A DNA stretch of 64,000 nucleotides from Paracoccus bogoriensis (lineage in GTDB: Bacteria; Pseudomonadota; Alphaproteobacteria; Rhodobacterales; Rhodobacteraceae). Both the position numbers and the translations under genes were made by a program. Below, in pieces: positions 45,992 through 56,462 of the stretch; the stretch's first letter is position 1; every line of letters starts with the position of its first letter. The notes under the pieces are model-generated. The model searched no databases. It was not told where the DNA came from and saw nothing but the letters and a program-made list of their open reading frames with translations. The DNA is taken from assembly GCF_019431455.1 (NCBI RefSeq), contig NZ_JAHYSR010000008.1, forward strand, positions 45,658-109,657. Reading direction: 5' to 3'.

Positions 45992-46465
45992 TTACGCCTC
46001 TGCGTGCAGGCTGCGGCGCAGGATGGCCCGGGCGCGGTTCACGCGGCTCTTGATCGTGCCGATATCGCAGCCCAGCACTTCGGAGGCGTGCTGATAGCTT
46101 TCGCCGATCACCGCGACCAGAACCAGCGCCTCGCGGTAGTGAACGGGCATGTCGCGCAGCGCCTGCTGCATTTCCTGCGACGCCATGTGCCAGTCCTGCG
46201 CCGCCGCCACGACCGGCCCGCCCGAGACACAATCCTCGGCCCCCGTCCTTTCGCGCGCCCGCTTGCGGCAATCGGTATAGAAACGGTTGCGCATGATGGT
46301 AAACAGCCAAGCCCGCATATGGGTGCCGGGCCGATAGCTGTGGGCCTTCTCGATGGCGCGCAGCAGGGTGTCCTGAACCAGATCCTCGGCATCGGCGGCG
46401 TTGCCGCAAAGCGATCTGCCATAGGCTTTCAGCGCGCGAACATGGGCCAGGATGTCGTCGGACAT
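45992..46465 (-). CDS. ECF sigma factor, EcfG (ECF15)-like
   Basis: This 157-residue sigma factor has only regions 2 and 4. Region 2 is NAADAEDLVQDTLLRAIEK with FTIMRNRFYTDCRK; region 4 is MPVHYREALVLVAVIGESYQ and VLGCDIGTIKSRVNRAR. The REALVLVAVIG..GTIKSRVNRAR pattern is close to the alphaproteobacterial general-stress sigma EcfG. No NepR or PhyR gene lies beside it, so the assignment is tentative. It starts 187 bp from a divergent 90-residue ORF. Confidence 0.85.
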   Translation of the reverse strand: MSDDILAHVRALKAYGRSLCGNAADAEDLVQDTLLRAIEKAHSYRPGTHMRAWLFTIMRNRFYTDCRKRARERTGAEDCVSGGPVVAAAQDWHMASQEMQQALRDMPVHYREALVLVAVIGESYQHASEVLGCDIGTIKSRVNRARAILRRSLHAEA

Positions 46466-46508
46466 GATGAGCTTTCAGGCCGGATTGAGGATCGCATGTG
46501 CCTCACCC

Positions 46509-46534
46509 AATGCCGCGCCTGACTGTTCGGTTCC
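46509..46534 (-). promoter_or_regulatory. Possible autoregulated ECF promoter
   Basis: On the minus strand GGAAC (46530-46534) and CATT (46509-46512) are 17 bp apart, one mismatch from the GGAAC-N16/17-CGTT pattern of EcfG promoters. It lies about 45 bp before the sigma-factor start codon. Confidence 0.35.
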
Positions 46535-46551
46535 GCGACCGCCAGGAACCG
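46528..46551. repeat. Inverted repeat CGGTTCC-N10-GGAACCG
   Basis: A perfect 7-bp inverted repeat in the divergent gap between the sigma factor and the 90-residue ORF. Each arm contains a GGAAC on one strand. Confidence 0.45.
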
Positions 46552-46651
46552 GCGCTCCAACGCCGATCACAACGCGATCCGGCGCGGGAACAAACGCGCA
46601 GCAGAGCTGTTTCAATCCCATCTTCCCGCGGCAGATATTCGGAGCAGCCCG

Positions 46652-46924
46652 ATGAGCTTTCACGCCCTGACCGCCCAAGGTGGCAGCGACCTCCTGGCCC
46701 AGGCCGATCCGGTTCCGCTGGTCGGACCGGGGCGCAATTCGCCGCCTCGGATCCTGCGGCGCACCACGATTACCCTCAATCTGGAAATGCGCGATGACGG
46801 CGCGATTCAGGTGACTTCGGGCGACATGCCCTGGCTTGCCCTGTGCGAACATGACCCGCGCCGCCTGTTCCGCGATGTCTGCGGTGCTCTGCGCTACGAA
46901 CTGCGCCGCCGCTTTCAGGGCTGA
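46652..46924 (+). CDS. Hypothetical protein divergent from the sigma factor
   Basis: A 90-residue ORF (MSFHALTAQGGSDLLAQADP to YELRRRFQG) with a central beta-strand-like run TTITLNLEMRDDGAIQVTSGD and a basic C-terminus. No family recognised, and it lacks the NepR anti-sigma signature. Its position opposite the sigma factor may mean shared control. Confidence 0.5.
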   Translation: MSFHALTAQGGSDLLAQADPVPLVGPGRNSPPRILRRTTITLNLEMRDDGAIQVTSGDMPWLALCEHDPRRLFRDVCGALRYELRRRFQG

Positions 46925-46957
46925 GGCCGCTTGCCCCGGGCGCGGGCCTGGGGCAGC

Positions 46958-48010
46958 ATGGCCGCGATGCGCCTGACCGAACGCCTGTCTTTGACCCATC
47001 CCCTGTTCCAGGCCCCGATGGCCGGTGTCGCCACACCCGCCCTTGCGGCTGCCGTCAGCAATGCGGGCGCGCTTGGCGGGCTGGGTCTCGGCGCCGCCGG
47101 GGCCGAGGGCGCGGCCCGGATGATCCGTGACACGCAGGCCCTGACCGCGCGGCCCTTCAACGTGAACCTCTTCTGCCACGCCCCGGCCCGCCGCGACCCC
47201 GCGCTTGAGGCCGCCTGGATCGCCCGCAGCGCGCCCCTTTTCGCGGAGTTCGGCGCCCGCCCGCCCGAGGCGCTGGCCGAAATCTATCGCAGCTTTCTCG
47301 ACGATCCGGCGATGCTGGCCGTGCTGCTGGATCTGCGCCCTGCCGTCATCAGCTTTCACTTCGGCCTGCCCCGCCCCGACCAACTGGCCGCCCTGCGCCA
47401 GACGGGCGCGGTGCTGCTGGCCTGCGCGACCGACCTTCCCGAGGCGCGCGCCATCGCCGCGGCCGGGCTGGACGGGATCATCGCGCAGGGCTGGCAGGCG
47501 GGCGGGCATCGCGGCATCTTCGACCCCGACGCCCCCGACAGCCGCCTGACGACCGAGGATCTGACCCGCCGCATCCGGGCCGAGCTGCCGCTGCCGGTCG
47601 TGGCGGCGGGCGGGCTGATGGACGGGCGCGACATCGCTCGCGCCCTGTCATGGGGCGCCGAGGCCGCGCAGCTGGGCACCGCCTTCATCGCCTGCCCCGA
47701 AAGCGCCGCCGATGCCGATTACCGCGCCCGGATGGCGGGCGGGCGGACGGTGATGACGCGGGCGATCTCGGGGCGGCCGGCGCGCTGTCTGGAAAACCGC
47801 TTCACCCTCTGGGCCGGGGACCAGCCGCAGGACGCGCCCGCGCCCTATCCCTGCGCCTATGATCTGGGCAAGGCGCTGAACGCCGCCGCCCGCGCTGCCG
47901 GCGAGACCGGCTTTGGCGCGCATTGGGCCGGGACCGGCGCGGCGCGGGCGCGCGCCCTGCCCGCCGCCAGGCTGGTGGCGGAACTGGCGCGCGAGGCCGC
48001 CGCGCCCTGA
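46958..48010 (+). CDS. NAD(P)H-dependent flavin oxidoreductase / nitronate monooxygenase family
   Basis: This 350-residue TIM-barrel FMN protein has PLFQAPMAGVATPALAAAVSNAGALGGLG, RPFNVNLFCH, IIAQGWQAGGHRG (with the His of the NMO family) and LPVVAAGGLMDGRDIARALSWGAEAAQLGTAF. It should oxidise alkyl nitronates such as propionate-3-nitronate; some relatives are quinone reductases. Two in-frame ATGs (46958, 46967) are possible starts and neither has a strong ribosome site. Confidence 0.87.
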   Translation: MAAMRLTERLSLTHPLFQAPMAGVATPALAAAVSNAGALGGLGLGAAGAEGAARMIRDTQALTARPFNVNLFCHAPARRDPALEAAWIARSAPLFAEFGARPPEALAEIYRSFLDDPAMLAVLLDLRPAVISFHFGLPRPDQLAALRQTGAVLLACATDLPEARAIAAAGLDGIIAQGWQAGGHRGIFDPDAPDSRLTTEDLTRRIRAELPLPVVAAGGLMDGRDIARALSWGAEAAQLGTAFIACPESAADADYRARMAGGRTVMTRAISGRPARCLENRFTLWAGDQPQDAPAPYPCAYDLGKALNAAARAAGETGFGAHWAGTGAARARALPAARLVAELAREAAAP

Positions 48011-48056
48011 CGCGCGGCCTGTTCCCCCGGCCCGCCGCTTTGGCTAGAACGGCGAC

Positions 48057-49439
48057 ATGGACACGCTGATCGCCGACGAGACCCTGACCGCCGGGCTGGC
48101 CCGGATGCTGGCCGCCACGACGCGCCCCGGCCAGACCCTGCTGCTGGAGGGGCCGGTCGGCGCGGGCAAGACCCATTTCGCCCGCGCCTTCATCCGCGCC
48201 CGTCAGGGCGATGCGGCCGAGGACGTGCCCAGCCCCACCTTCACGCTGGTCCAGACCTATGACGACCCGATGGGGACCGAGATCTGGCACGCCGACCTCT
48301 ATCGTCTGACAGACGCCTCGGAATTGACCGAGCTGGGTCTGGACGAGGCGCTGGACGAGGCGATCTGTCTGATCGAATGGCCCGACCGGCTGGACCGCGT
48401 GCCGAAAGGCGCGATCTGGCTGCGGCTGGCCAATCTGCCAGACCCGGCCCTGCGCCGGATCGACCTTGCTGGCGACGATCCGCGCATTGCACTTTGCGCG
48501 GGCTTCCTGCACCGGGCGGGCTGGTCCGATGCGCGGGTGATGCCTTTGGCGGGCGATGCCTCGGCGCGGCGCTATTTCCGGCTGGAGGGCGCCGAGGGCC
48601 GGGCCGTGCTGATGGACGATCCGGGCGGCAGCATGGAGGCGTTTCTGGCCATGACGCATTGGCTGCGCGGCCACGGATTCGGCGCGCCCGCGATCCTGAC
48701 CGAAGATGCCGCGCAGGGGCTGGCCCTGGTCGAGGATCTGGGCGACGACCTTCTGGCGCGGGTGCTGGAACGCCAGCCCGATCTGGCCCCCGTCGCCTAT
48801 GCGCGCATCGCCGATCTGCTGGCCGGGCTGCACCGCCTGCCGGTGCCCGAGGGCGTCCCGCCCCTGAACGCGGCGGCGCTGGCCGATCAGGTCGGGCTGT
48901 TCGCGCAGTTCTACCTGCCCGCCGCCGGGGCCACGGCGCCCGATATTGCCCCGATCATCGCCGCCCTTCACCGCGATCTGGCCGAAGATGTCGCGCCCGT
49001 CGTCGCCTTGCGCGATCTCCATGCCGAAAACCTGATCTGGCGCGGCGCGGCGCCGCTTGGGCTGATCGATTATCAGGACGCGGTGGCCGCGCATCCGGCC
49101 TATGATCTGGTCTCGGCGCTGCAGGATGCCCGCCGCGACGTCGCCCCCGACATCGCCCAAGCCACGATCCGCCGCTATCTGGACGCGGCCGGCCACGACC
49201 CGGACGGCTTCGCCGCCGCCTATGCGCTGCTGGGTGCAGCGCGCAACCTGCGGATCCTGGGCATCTTCGCGCGGCTGGCGCTGCGCGACAACAAGCCGCG
49301 CTATCTGGGGCTGATGCCGCGGGTCTGGGACCATGTGCAGACGAACCTGCGCCACCCTGCGCTGGCGCCTCTGGCGCGGGCGTTGAAGGGCGTGCCGCCG
49401 CCCTCGGATGCGATGATCGAAAGGCTTTCCGCGCGATGA
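48057..49439 (+). CDS. tsaE: TsaE / AmgK-type phosphotransferase fusion
   Basis: This 460-residue fusion starts with TsaE (1-145), the ATPase needed for tRNA t6A37 synthesis, with P-loop GPVGAGKT at 32-39, SPTFTLVQTY and DLYRL. Residues 150-460 form an aminoglycoside-phosphotransferase-like kinase with LRDLHAENLIW and LIDYQDAVAAHPAYDL. This half resembles AmgK, which phosphorylates N-acetylmuramate at C1. The next gene is murU, the following step, which supports that role. The fusion is a known alphaproteobacterial arrangement. Confidence 0.9.
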   Translation: MDTLIADETLTAGLARMLAATTRPGQTLLLEGPVGAGKTHFARAFIRARQGDAAEDVPSPTFTLVQTYDDPMGTEIWHADLYRLTDASELTELGLDEALDEAICLIEWPDRLDRVPKGAIWLRLANLPDPALRRIDLAGDDPRIALCAGFLHRAGWSDARVMPLAGDASARRYFRLEGAEGRAVLMDDPGGSMEAFLAMTHWLRGHGFGAPAILTEDAAQGLALVEDLGDDLLARVLERQPDLAPVAYARIADLLAGLHRLPVPEGVPPLNAAALADQVGLFAQFYLPAAGATAPDIAPIIAALHRDLAEDVAPVVALRDLHAENLIWRGAAPLGLIDYQDAVAAHPAYDLVSALQDARRDVAPDIAQATIRRYLDAAGHDPDGFAAAYALLGAARNLRILGIFARLALRDNKPRYLGLMPRVWDHVQTNLRHPALAPLARALKGVPPPSDAMIERLSAR

Positions 49440-50110
49440 CCCTGCCCCTGATGATCTTTGCCGCGGGCTTGGGCACACGGATGCGCCCGCTGACCGACAT
49501 GCGCCCCAAACCCCTGATCGAGGTCGCAGGCCGAACGCTCCTGGACCGCGCGCTGGATCTGGGTGCCGAGGCCGGGGCCGCGCCCATCGTGGTCAACACG
49601 CATTATCTGGGCGCGCAGATCCGCCGCCATCTGGCCGGGCGCGACATCGCCATCAGCAGCGAGGCGGGCGCGATTCTCGATACCGGGGGCGGGCTGCGAA
49701 AGGCGCTGCCCCTGCTGGGACCGGGGCCGGTGATGACACTGAACCCGGATGTGGTCTGGACGGGGCCGAACCCGCTGGCGGCGCTGGCTGCTGCCTGGGA
49801 CGGCGCCCGGATGGAGGCGCTGCTGGCGCTGGTGCCGCTGGACCGCGCCGTCGGGCGCCGGGGCGCGGGCGATTTCGCGCTGGATGGCGCAGGGCGCATC
49901 ACGCGGCGGGGCGATCTGGTCTATGGCGGTGCGCAGATCATCCGGACCGAGCGGCTGGCCGCCATCCCCGACCGCGCCTTTTCGCTGAATCGCCTGTGGG
50001 ATCTGATGATCGCCGAGGGCCGCGCCTTTGGCATGATCCATCACGGCGGCTGGTGCGATGTGGGCTATCCGCAAGCCATCCCGCTGGCTGAAGGGCTGCT
50101 ACATGGTTGA
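49436..50110 (+). CDS. murU: N-acetylmuramate-1-phosphate uridylyltransferase
   Basis: This 224-residue nucleotidyltransferase has FAAGLGTRMRPLTDMRPKPLIEVAG, the NTP-binding signature, and NPDVVWTGPNPLAAL for metal binding. MurU makes UDP-MurNAc from MurNAc-1-P in the recycling route that bypasses de novo synthesis and fosfomycin. It overlaps the AmgK-containing gene by 4 bp and addB by 8 bp. Confidence 0.88.
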   Translation: MTLPLMIFAAGLGTRMRPLTDMRPKPLIEVAGRTLLDRALDLGAEAGAAPIVVNTHYLGAQIRRHLAGRDIAISSEAGAILDTGGGLRKALPLLGPGPVMTLNPDVVWTGPNPLAALAAAWDGARMEALLALVPLDRAVGRRGAGDFALDGAGRITRRGDLVYGGAQIIRTERLAAIPDRAFSLNRLWDLMIAEGRAFGMIHHGGWCDVGYPQAIPLAEGLLHG

Positions 50111-53042
50111 GCCGATGCGTGGTCTCTATGCTCTGCCCTGCGGGGTGGATTACGCCGCCGAATTCGTGCGCGGCCTGCTGGAGCGGTTTCGCGGCCGGCC
50201 GCCGCAGGATCTGGCGCGGGTGACGATTTTCGTCCGTCAATCTGCGACCCTTTCGGCCATCCGCCGTGCACTGGACGATCGCGGCCCGCTGCTGCTGCCG
50301 CGTCTGCGCGTCGTGACCAGACTGGCGCCCGGACCGCTGGCCCTGCCCGACCCGCCCGAGCCGCCCCTGGCCCGGCAGCTGCAGCTGGCGCGGCTGGTGG
50401 CGGGCTTTGCGGCGACGCGACCCGATCTGGCGGCAAGCTCGGTTCCGGTTCTGGCGAAATCGCTGGCCGACCTGATGACCGAGATGCAGCGCGAGGGCCG
50501 CGACCCGGCTGCCCTGGAGGGGATCGACACCGGCGATCACGCGCGCCACTGGCAGAACGCGCTGGCCTTTCTGCGCATCGCGGCCGGGTTCTATCTGGAC
50601 GGTGCCGCCCGCGATCAAGCCGCCCGCCAGCGGCTGGCGGCCGAAGCCGCCGCGCGCGACTGGCCGCTTGGGCTGAACCTGCCGGACGGACCCGTGATCG
50701 TTGCGGGCTCGACCGGCTCTAATGGGGCAACGCGGCTGTTCATGCAGGCCGTGATGGCCCTGCCCGAAGGCGCCGTTGTGCTGCCCGGCTTCGATTTCGA
50801 CCAGCCGCAGGCGGTCTGGGACCGGCTGGACGAACGGTCCGAGGATCACCCGCAGGCCCGCTATGCGCCGCTGATCACAGGCGGGCTGCCGCGCCCCTGG
50901 ACCGATCTGGCGCCACCCAGCCCCGCGCGGGCGCAGCTTGTGTCGCTGGCCCTCCGCCCCGCGCCGGTCACGGATCAATGGATCACCGAGGGCCCGTCCC
51001 TGCCCGACCTGATCATGGCAACCGACGGCCTGACCCTGATCGAAGCCGACCAGCCGGGACAGGAGGCCGAGGCCATCGCCCTCATCATGCGCGAGGCCGC
51101 CGAGACCGGGCAGGAGATCACCCTGATCGCCGCCGATGCCGGATTGATCCGGCGCGTCAAGGCCGCGCTGGACCGCTGGCATATCCGCCCTGATGACAGC
51201 GCGGGCCAGCCCCTGCCGCTGACCCCGCCGGGGCTGTTCCTGCGGCAGGTAGCGGCTGTGTTCGGCGAGGCTCTGACCATCGACCGGCTGCTGATCCTGC
51301 TGAAACATCCGCTGACCGCGACCGGGTCGGACCTGGTGGCGCGCAACGACATGCTGCGCCATACCCGCGATCTGGAATTGCGGCTGCGCCGCCGCGGCCC
51401 CGCCTTTCCCGATGCAGCCTTCCTGCGTGATTGGGCCACCCGGGGCGATACCAGCCGCAAGCTCTGGGCCGAATGGCTGGCCGGGATGGTCGAGCGGATC
51501 GCTCTCTTTGCCCGCGATCGCCGCCCCCGGCCCTTGCCCGACCGGCTGGCCGATCTGATGTCCCTGGCCGAAGCACTGGCGGCGGGGCCGGACGGCGATG
51601 CGGGCCGGTCGCGGCTGTGGCAGGACAAGGCGGGGCAATTGTCGCGCGCCGTGCTGGATCATCTGGCCGAGCATGCCGCACTTGGCCCGCCCCTGACGCC
51701 CGGCGATTTCTGCGCCCTGCTGATCGAGCAGCTTCAGACGGAATCGCAGCGCGAGGATATTACCACCGACCATCGCCTGCGCATCCGAGGCCCGCGCGAG
51801 GCGCGGATCTTCGGACATGGCACGGTGATCCTGTCGGGCCTGAACGAGGGGGGCTGGCCGCAGGCGCCCTCGCCCGATCCGTGGCTGTCGCGGCAGATGC
51901 GGCTGGCGGCGGGCCTGCCGGTGCCCGAACGCCAGATCGGGCTGGCCGCGCATGATTTCCAGCAAGGCATCGGCGCCGAGCGTGTCATCCTGACCCGCGC
52001 GCGGCGCGATGCCGAGGCGGAAACCATCCCCTCGCGCTGGCTGAACCGGCTGGTCAACCTGATGAACGGCCTGCCCGACCGCGGCGGGCCCCGGGCGCTG
52101 GCCGCGATGCGCGCGCGGGGGCAGCGTTGGCTGGACATGGCCGAGGCGATGGCCCGCCCCGAGACGCGCACGCCCCCGGCCCGCCGCCCGGCACCGGTGC
52201 CGCCGGGCAAACCCTTTGCCGAATTGCCGGTGACGGATGTGGCCACGCTGATCCGCGACCCTTACGCGGTCTATGCCAAGCGCGTTCTGGGCCTGCGCCC
52301 CCTGCCGCCGCTGCGGCCGCAGCCCGACGCCTCGCTGCGCGGGCAGGCGCTCCATGCCATCGTCGAAGCCTTGCTGCTCGGCAATGCGGACGTGACCGAT
52401 CCGGTGGCGCTGAAGGCGCGCTTTCTGGCGCTGTCCGACAAGGTTCTGGCCGAACATGTGCCCTGGTCTGCTGCCCGTGCCTTCTGGTCGGCGCGGATCG
52501 CGGGAATTGCGGACCAGCTTGTCGCCGACGAGGTTGCACGCCGCGCCGAAGGCCGCCCCGTGGTAATCGAGAATGGCGGCCGGGTCGCCATCGAGGGCCT
52601 TGGCATCGTGCTGACCGCCCGGCCCGACCGGATCGACTTGCTGCATGACGGCCGCGTGATGATCTACGATTACAAGACCGGCAAGCCGCCCTCGGACAAG
52701 CAGATTGCGGCCTTCGACAAGCAGCTTGTCCTGCAGGCTGCGATGGCGCGGCGCGGCGGCTTTGCCGATCTGGGGCCGGTCGATGTCGCGGGAATCCGTT
52801 ATATCCAGTTGGGCGAGCGCGGCGAGACCCATCCGCGCGAGCACTCCCCCGATCTCGAGCGCCGGAACTGGGAGGGGCTGATCGCCCTGCTGCGCGCCTA
52901 TCTGACCGGTGAGGTGGGCTTTACCGCCATGCGCGCGCCCGAGACCCTGTCCTTTGCGGGCGATTACAACCATCTGGCGCGCTATGGGGAATGGGCGCTG
53001 ACCGATGCCGCCGAACCGCGGAAGGTGGGCGATCATGGATGA
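50103..53042 (+). CDS. addB: Double-strand break repair protein AddB (alphaproteobacterial type)
   Basis: This 979-residue protein is the AddB subunit of the AddAB helicase-nuclease, which processes double-strand ends for RecA. The N-terminal helicase-like domain lacks a canonical P-loop, as in the alphaproteobacterial branch. The C-terminal RecB-type nuclease has LTARPDRIDLL and IYDYKTGKPPSDKQ, with the PD-(D/E)xK acidic and lysine residues. A Cys cluster for an Fe-S staple is not obvious. It overlaps murU and addA by 8 bp each. Confidence 0.92.
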   Translation: MVEPMRGLYALPCGVDYAAEFVRGLLERFRGRPPQDLARVTIFVRQSATLSAIRRALDDRGPLLLPRLRVVTRLAPGPLALPDPPEPPLARQLQLARLVAGFAATRPDLAASSVPVLAKSLADLMTEMQREGRDPAALEGIDTGDHARHWQNALAFLRIAAGFYLDGAARDQAARQRLAAEAAARDWPLGLNLPDGPVIVAGSTGSNGATRLFMQAVMALPEGAVVLPGFDFDQPQAVWDRLDERSEDHPQARYAPLITGGLPRPWTDLAPPSPARAQLVSLALRPAPVTDQWITEGPSLPDLIMATDGLTLIEADQPGQEAEAIALIMREAAETGQEITLIAADAGLIRRVKAALDRWHIRPDDSAGQPLPLTPPGLFLRQVAAVFGEALTIDRLLILLKHPLTATGSDLVARNDMLRHTRDLELRLRRRGPAFPDAAFLRDWATRGDTSRKLWAEWLAGMVERIALFARDRRPRPLPDRLADLMSLAEALAAGPDGDAGRSRLWQDKAGQLSRAVLDHLAEHAALGPPLTPGDFCALLIEQLQTESQREDITTDHRLRIRGPREARIFGHGTVILSGLNEGGWPQAPSPDPWLSRQMRLAAGLPVPERQIGLAAHDFQQGIGAERVILTRARRDAEAETIPSRWLNRLVNLMNGLPDRGGPRALAAMRARGQRWLDMAEAMARPETRTPPARRPAPVPPGKPFAELPVTDVATLIRDPYAVYAKRVLGLRPLPPLRPQPDASLRGQALHAIVEALLLGNADVTDPVALKARFLALSDKVLAEHVPWSAARAFWSARIAGIADQLVADEVARRAEGRPVVIENGGRVAIEGLGIVLTARPDRIDLLHDGRVMIYDYKTGKPPSDKQIAAFDKQLVLQAAMARRGGFADLGPVDVAGIRYIQLGERGETHPREHSPDLERRNWEGLIALLRAYLTGEVGFTAMRAPETLSFAGDYNHLARYGEWALTDAAEPRKVGDHG

Positions 53043-56000
53043 CGCGACACGAAACCAGATCGCGGCGGCAGACCCGCTGCGATCCACATGGCTGACGGCG
53101 AATGCCGGGTCGGGCAAGACGCGGGTGCTGACCGACCGGGTGGCGCGGCTTTTGCTGGCAGGCACAGCGCCCGAACGCATCCTGTGCCTGACCTATACCA
53201 AGGCCGCCGCGACCGAGATGCAGAACCGCCTGTTGTCGCGGCTGGGTCAATGGGCGATGCTGCCCGAACCCGCCTTGCGCGCCGAACTGGCCGCGCTTGG
53301 CGAGGAGGGCGCCCCCGATCTGGCCGAGGCGCGGCGTCTTTTCGCCCGCGCGATCGAGACGCCCGGCGGGTTGAAGGTGCAGACGATCCACAGCTTCTGC
53401 GCGGCGCTTCTGCGGCGCTTTCCGCTGGAGGCCGGCGTGCCGATGGGGTTCAGGGAACTGGACGACCGCAGTGCCGGCGCCTTGCGCGCGCGCATTCTGG
53501 AAGACATGGCCGAGGCTGGCGATCCGGCCATCGCGGAGCTGACGCGGCTGCATTCGGGCGAGGGAATCGACGGCTTTCTGGCCGGGCTGTCGGCATCCGA
53601 TTATGCAAGCCCGCCCGATGCGGCGGCAATCTGGCGCGCGCTGGACCTGCCGCCCGGACTGACCGCCGAGGCGCTGCTGGCGCAGGTCTTTACCGGGTCC
53701 GAGGGCGATCTGATGGACGCGCTGCTGCCTCTGCTTCGGGGGGGCAAATCCACCGATGCCAAGCTGGCCGAGAAGCTGGCGCGGGGCAGATGGCGCAATC
53801 CCGGCCTTGACGATCTGGCGATCCTGACGGGCTGCCTCTTGTTCGGTGCCACCACCAAGGCGCCCTATGCCGCCAAGATCGGCGCGATCCCGACCAAGGA
53901 TCTGCGCACGGGCCCCTGCGCGGCCCTGATGCCCGATCTGGACGATCTGATGATTCGGGTCGAACAGGCCCGGCCCTTGATGCACGCGCTGGCCACCGCC
54001 GAACACACGCTGGCGCTGCACCGCTTCGGCCATGCCTTCACCCTGCGGATGGAGGCCGAAAAGGCCGCGCATGGCTGGCTGGATTTCGACGACCTGATCC
54101 GCCGCACCGCCGCGCTGCTGGAGGAATCCAGCATGGCGCAATGGGTGCTGTGGCGGCTGGATGGCGGGATCGACCACATCCTGGTGGACGAGGCGCAGGA
54201 TACCAGCCCCGGCCAGTGGCGCGTGATCCGCCGCCTGACCGACGAATTCACCAGCGGGGCGGGCGCGCAGGACAGGCCGCGCACGCTGTTCGTGGTGGGC
54301 GATCCCAAGCAGTCGATCTATTCCTTCCAGGGCGCCGACATCGCCGTCTTCGAGGAGATGCGCGACCGCTTCGACACCGCTTTTCGCGAGGCGCAGGCCC
54401 CGATGCAACAGCGCGGGCTGGCGCACAGCTTCCGGTCCTCGCCCGCGATTCTGCGGCTGGTCGATGCGGTGTTTCAGGGCGAGGCCGCGCAGGGTCTGGG
54501 CGATCAGCCGAACCATATCGCCTTTCGCGCGGGTCTGCCGGGGCGCGTCGATCTGTGGCCGCCGATCCCCGCCCCCGAAAAGCCCGAAGAGGGCGACTGG
54601 ACCCGCCCCGTCGATGCGCCGGCCGAAAACGACGCCGAGGTGGTGCTGGCCCGCGCCATCGCCCGCCAGATCGGCGCGATGCTGGGCAGCCCGATCCTGG
54701 ACGCCAAGACCGGCCAGCCGCGCCCGATCGGGCCGGGCGACATCCAGATCCTGGTCCAGCGGCGCGGGCGGCTGTTCGACGCGCTGATCGGGGCGCTGAA
54801 GGCCGCGAACCTGCCGGTGGCGGGGGCCGACCGGCTGAAGCTGGCCGCCGAGCTGGCCGTGCGCGACATCACCGTCACCTTGTCGGTTCTGGCCACGCCC
54901 GAGGACGATCTGGCGCTGGCCGCCGCCCTGCGCTCGCCGCTGTTCGGGCTGTCCGAGGATGATCTCTATCGGCTGGCCGTCAACCGCAAGCCGCGAGAAA
55001 CAGTATGGGAGCGGCTGCGGCATTCGGCGCATCAACGCGCGCGCGAGGTGTTGAACGATCTGGCCGCGCTGGCGGATTTTCTGCGCCCCCATGACCTGAT
55101 CGCGCGGCTGCTGACCCGGCATGGCGGGCGCGCCGCGCTGCTGGCCCGCCTTGGCCCCGAGGCCGAGGACGGGATCGACGAGCTTCTGTCGCAGGCGCTG
55201 GCCTATGAGCAGGTCGAGACGCCCTCGCTGACCGGCTTCCTCGTCTGGCTGGAGGGCGACGAGGTCGAGGTCAAGCGGCAGCTTCCCTCGGGGGCGGGCG
55301 GGCTGATCCGGGTGATGACGGTCCACGGCTCCAAGGGTCTGGAAAGCCCCATCGTCTTTCTGCCCGAGACACAGAAGCGCCGTGCGCCTGCGGGCGGGCG
55401 GATCGTCGATCTGGACGGGATGCCGGTCTGGCGCGGCAATGCGGCGGAACGCTGCGATGCGGTGGCCGTGGCCGTGGCCGATTGGGAACGGCGGCAAGAG
55501 GAAGAACGCAGGCGGCTGCTTTACGTCGCCATGACGCGCGCGGAAAGCTGGCTGATCGTGGCGGCGGCCGGCGAGGTGGGCGACGCGCTGGACAGTTGGC
55601 ATTCCATGATCGCGGCGGGGGCGGCGCGCTGCGATCTGGCCCGCGCGCCCCTGCCTCTGCCCGATTTGCCCGACGGGTTGCGCCTGTCCTTCGGCGACTG
55701 GCCCGACCAGGCCGAGGCGGCGGCGCCCAGCGCGCCGGTGCCGGTCGCGCTGCCGGATTGGGCGCTGAGAAAAGCGGCCACCCCTCCGGGTCATGTCTCG
55801 CCAGTGCGGCCCAGCAAGTTTGAAGGGCTCAAGAGTATCGGCTCGGGAAAGGCCGACCGGGAATCCGCGATCGAGAGGGGTATCCGCCTGCATCTGCTGC
55901 TGGAACATCTGCCCCACCACGCGCGCGCCGACTGGCCCGCTCTGGCCCGCGCCCTGCTGGCCGGGGCCGAGGGCGGCCTGCCCGATGCGGTGGAACTGGA

Positions 56001-56403
56001 CGACCTGCTGGCCGAGGCACAAGCCGTGATCGACGCGCCCGATCTGGCGCAGGTGCTGCGTCCCGCGCCGGGGGCCGAGATCCTGGCAGAGGTGGCAATC
56101 ACCGCTCCTCTGCCCGGAATCGGCGTGCTGAACGGCGTGATTGACCGGCTGATCGTCGAGGAGGCGCGTATCCTGGCCGTGGACTACAAGACCAATGCCG
56201 AAGTGCCCGACGCGCCCGGCGCCGTTCCCCTGGGCATCCTGCGGCAGATGGCGGCCTACCGTGCGGCTCTGCGCGGCATCTGGACGGACCGCCCTGTCGA
56301 GACGGCAATCCTGTGGACGGCGACGCGCAGCCTGATGATCCTGCCCGACCCGCTGCTGGACGCGGTGATGGCCGGACTTGACCAGAGCCACCCGGGTCCA
56401 TAG
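53035..56403 (+). CDS. addA: Double-strand break repair helicase AddA
   Basis: This 1122-residue UvrD/RecB-family helicase-nuclease has Walker A ANAGSGKT at 22-29, the Ia motif [13 protein letters not shown], Walker [12 protein letters not shown], motif [36 protein letters not shown], and [15 protein letters not shown]. The C-terminal nuclease has [10 protein letters not shown] and [12 protein letters not shown]. It partners with AddB, whose gene overlaps by 8 bp. trxA follows after 59 bp. Confidence 0.95.
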   Translation: MDDATRNQIAAADPLRSTWLTANAGSGKTRVLTDRVARLLLAGTAPERILCLTYTKAAATEMQNRLLSRLGQWAMLPEPALRAELAALGEEGAPDLAEARRLFARAIETPGGLKVQTIHSFCAALLRRFPLEAGVPMGFRELDDRSAGALRARILEDMAEAGDPAIAELTRLHSGEGIDGFLAGLSASDYASPPDAAAIWRALDLPPGLTAEALLAQVFTGSEGDLMDALLPLLRGGKSTDAKLAEKLARGRWRNPGLDDLAILTGCLLFGATTKAPYAAKIGAIPTKDLRTGPCAALMPDLDDLMIRVEQARPLMHALATAEHTLALHRFGHAFTLRMEAEKAAHGWLDFDDLIRRTAALLEESSMAQWVLWRLDGGIDHILVDEAQDTSPGQWRVIRRLTDEFTSGAGAQDRPRTLFVVGDPKQSIYSFQGADIAVFEEMRDRFDTAFREAQAPMQQRGLAHSFRSSPAILRLVDAVFQGEAAQGLGDQPNHIAFRAGLPGRVDLWPPIPAPEKPEEGDWTRPVDAPAENDAEVVLARAIARQIGAMLGSPILDAKTGQPRPIGPGDIQILVQRRGRLFDALIGALKAANLPVAGADRLKLAAELAVRDITVTLSVLATPEDDLALAAALRSPLFGLSEDDLYRLAVNRKPRETVWERLRHSAHQRAREVLNDLAALADFLRPHDLIARLLTRHGGRAALLARLGPEAEDGIDELLSQALAYEQVETPSLTGFLVWLEGDEVEVKRQLPSGAGGLIRVMTVHGSKGLESPIVFLPETQKRRAPAGGRIVDLDGMPVWRGNAAERCDAVAVAVADWERRQEEERRRLLYVAMTRAESWLIVAAAGEVGDALDSWHSMIAAGAARCDLARAPLPLPDLPDGLRLSFGDWPDQAEAAAPSAPVPVALPDWALRKAATPPGHVSPVRPSKFEGLKSIGSGKADRESAIERGIRLHLLLEHLPHHARADWPALARALLAGAEGGLPDAVELDDLLAEAQAVIDAPDLAQVLRPAPGAEILAEVAITAPLPGIGVLNGVIDRLIVEEARILAVDYKTNAEVPDAPGAVPLGILRQMAAYRAALRGIWTDRPVETAILWTATRSLMILPDPLLDAVMAGLDQSHPGP

Positions 56404-56462
56404 CTGTTGGAGATGATGCGTCGGCCCGCGCCGGCGACCCCATTTCCAGGAAGGAGCAGCGC

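Noticed and set aside
49938..56391. Two antisense open frames longer than 1000 codons opposite addB and addA
   Set aside because: Same explanation: shadow frames of confident, motif-rich genes on the plus strand.
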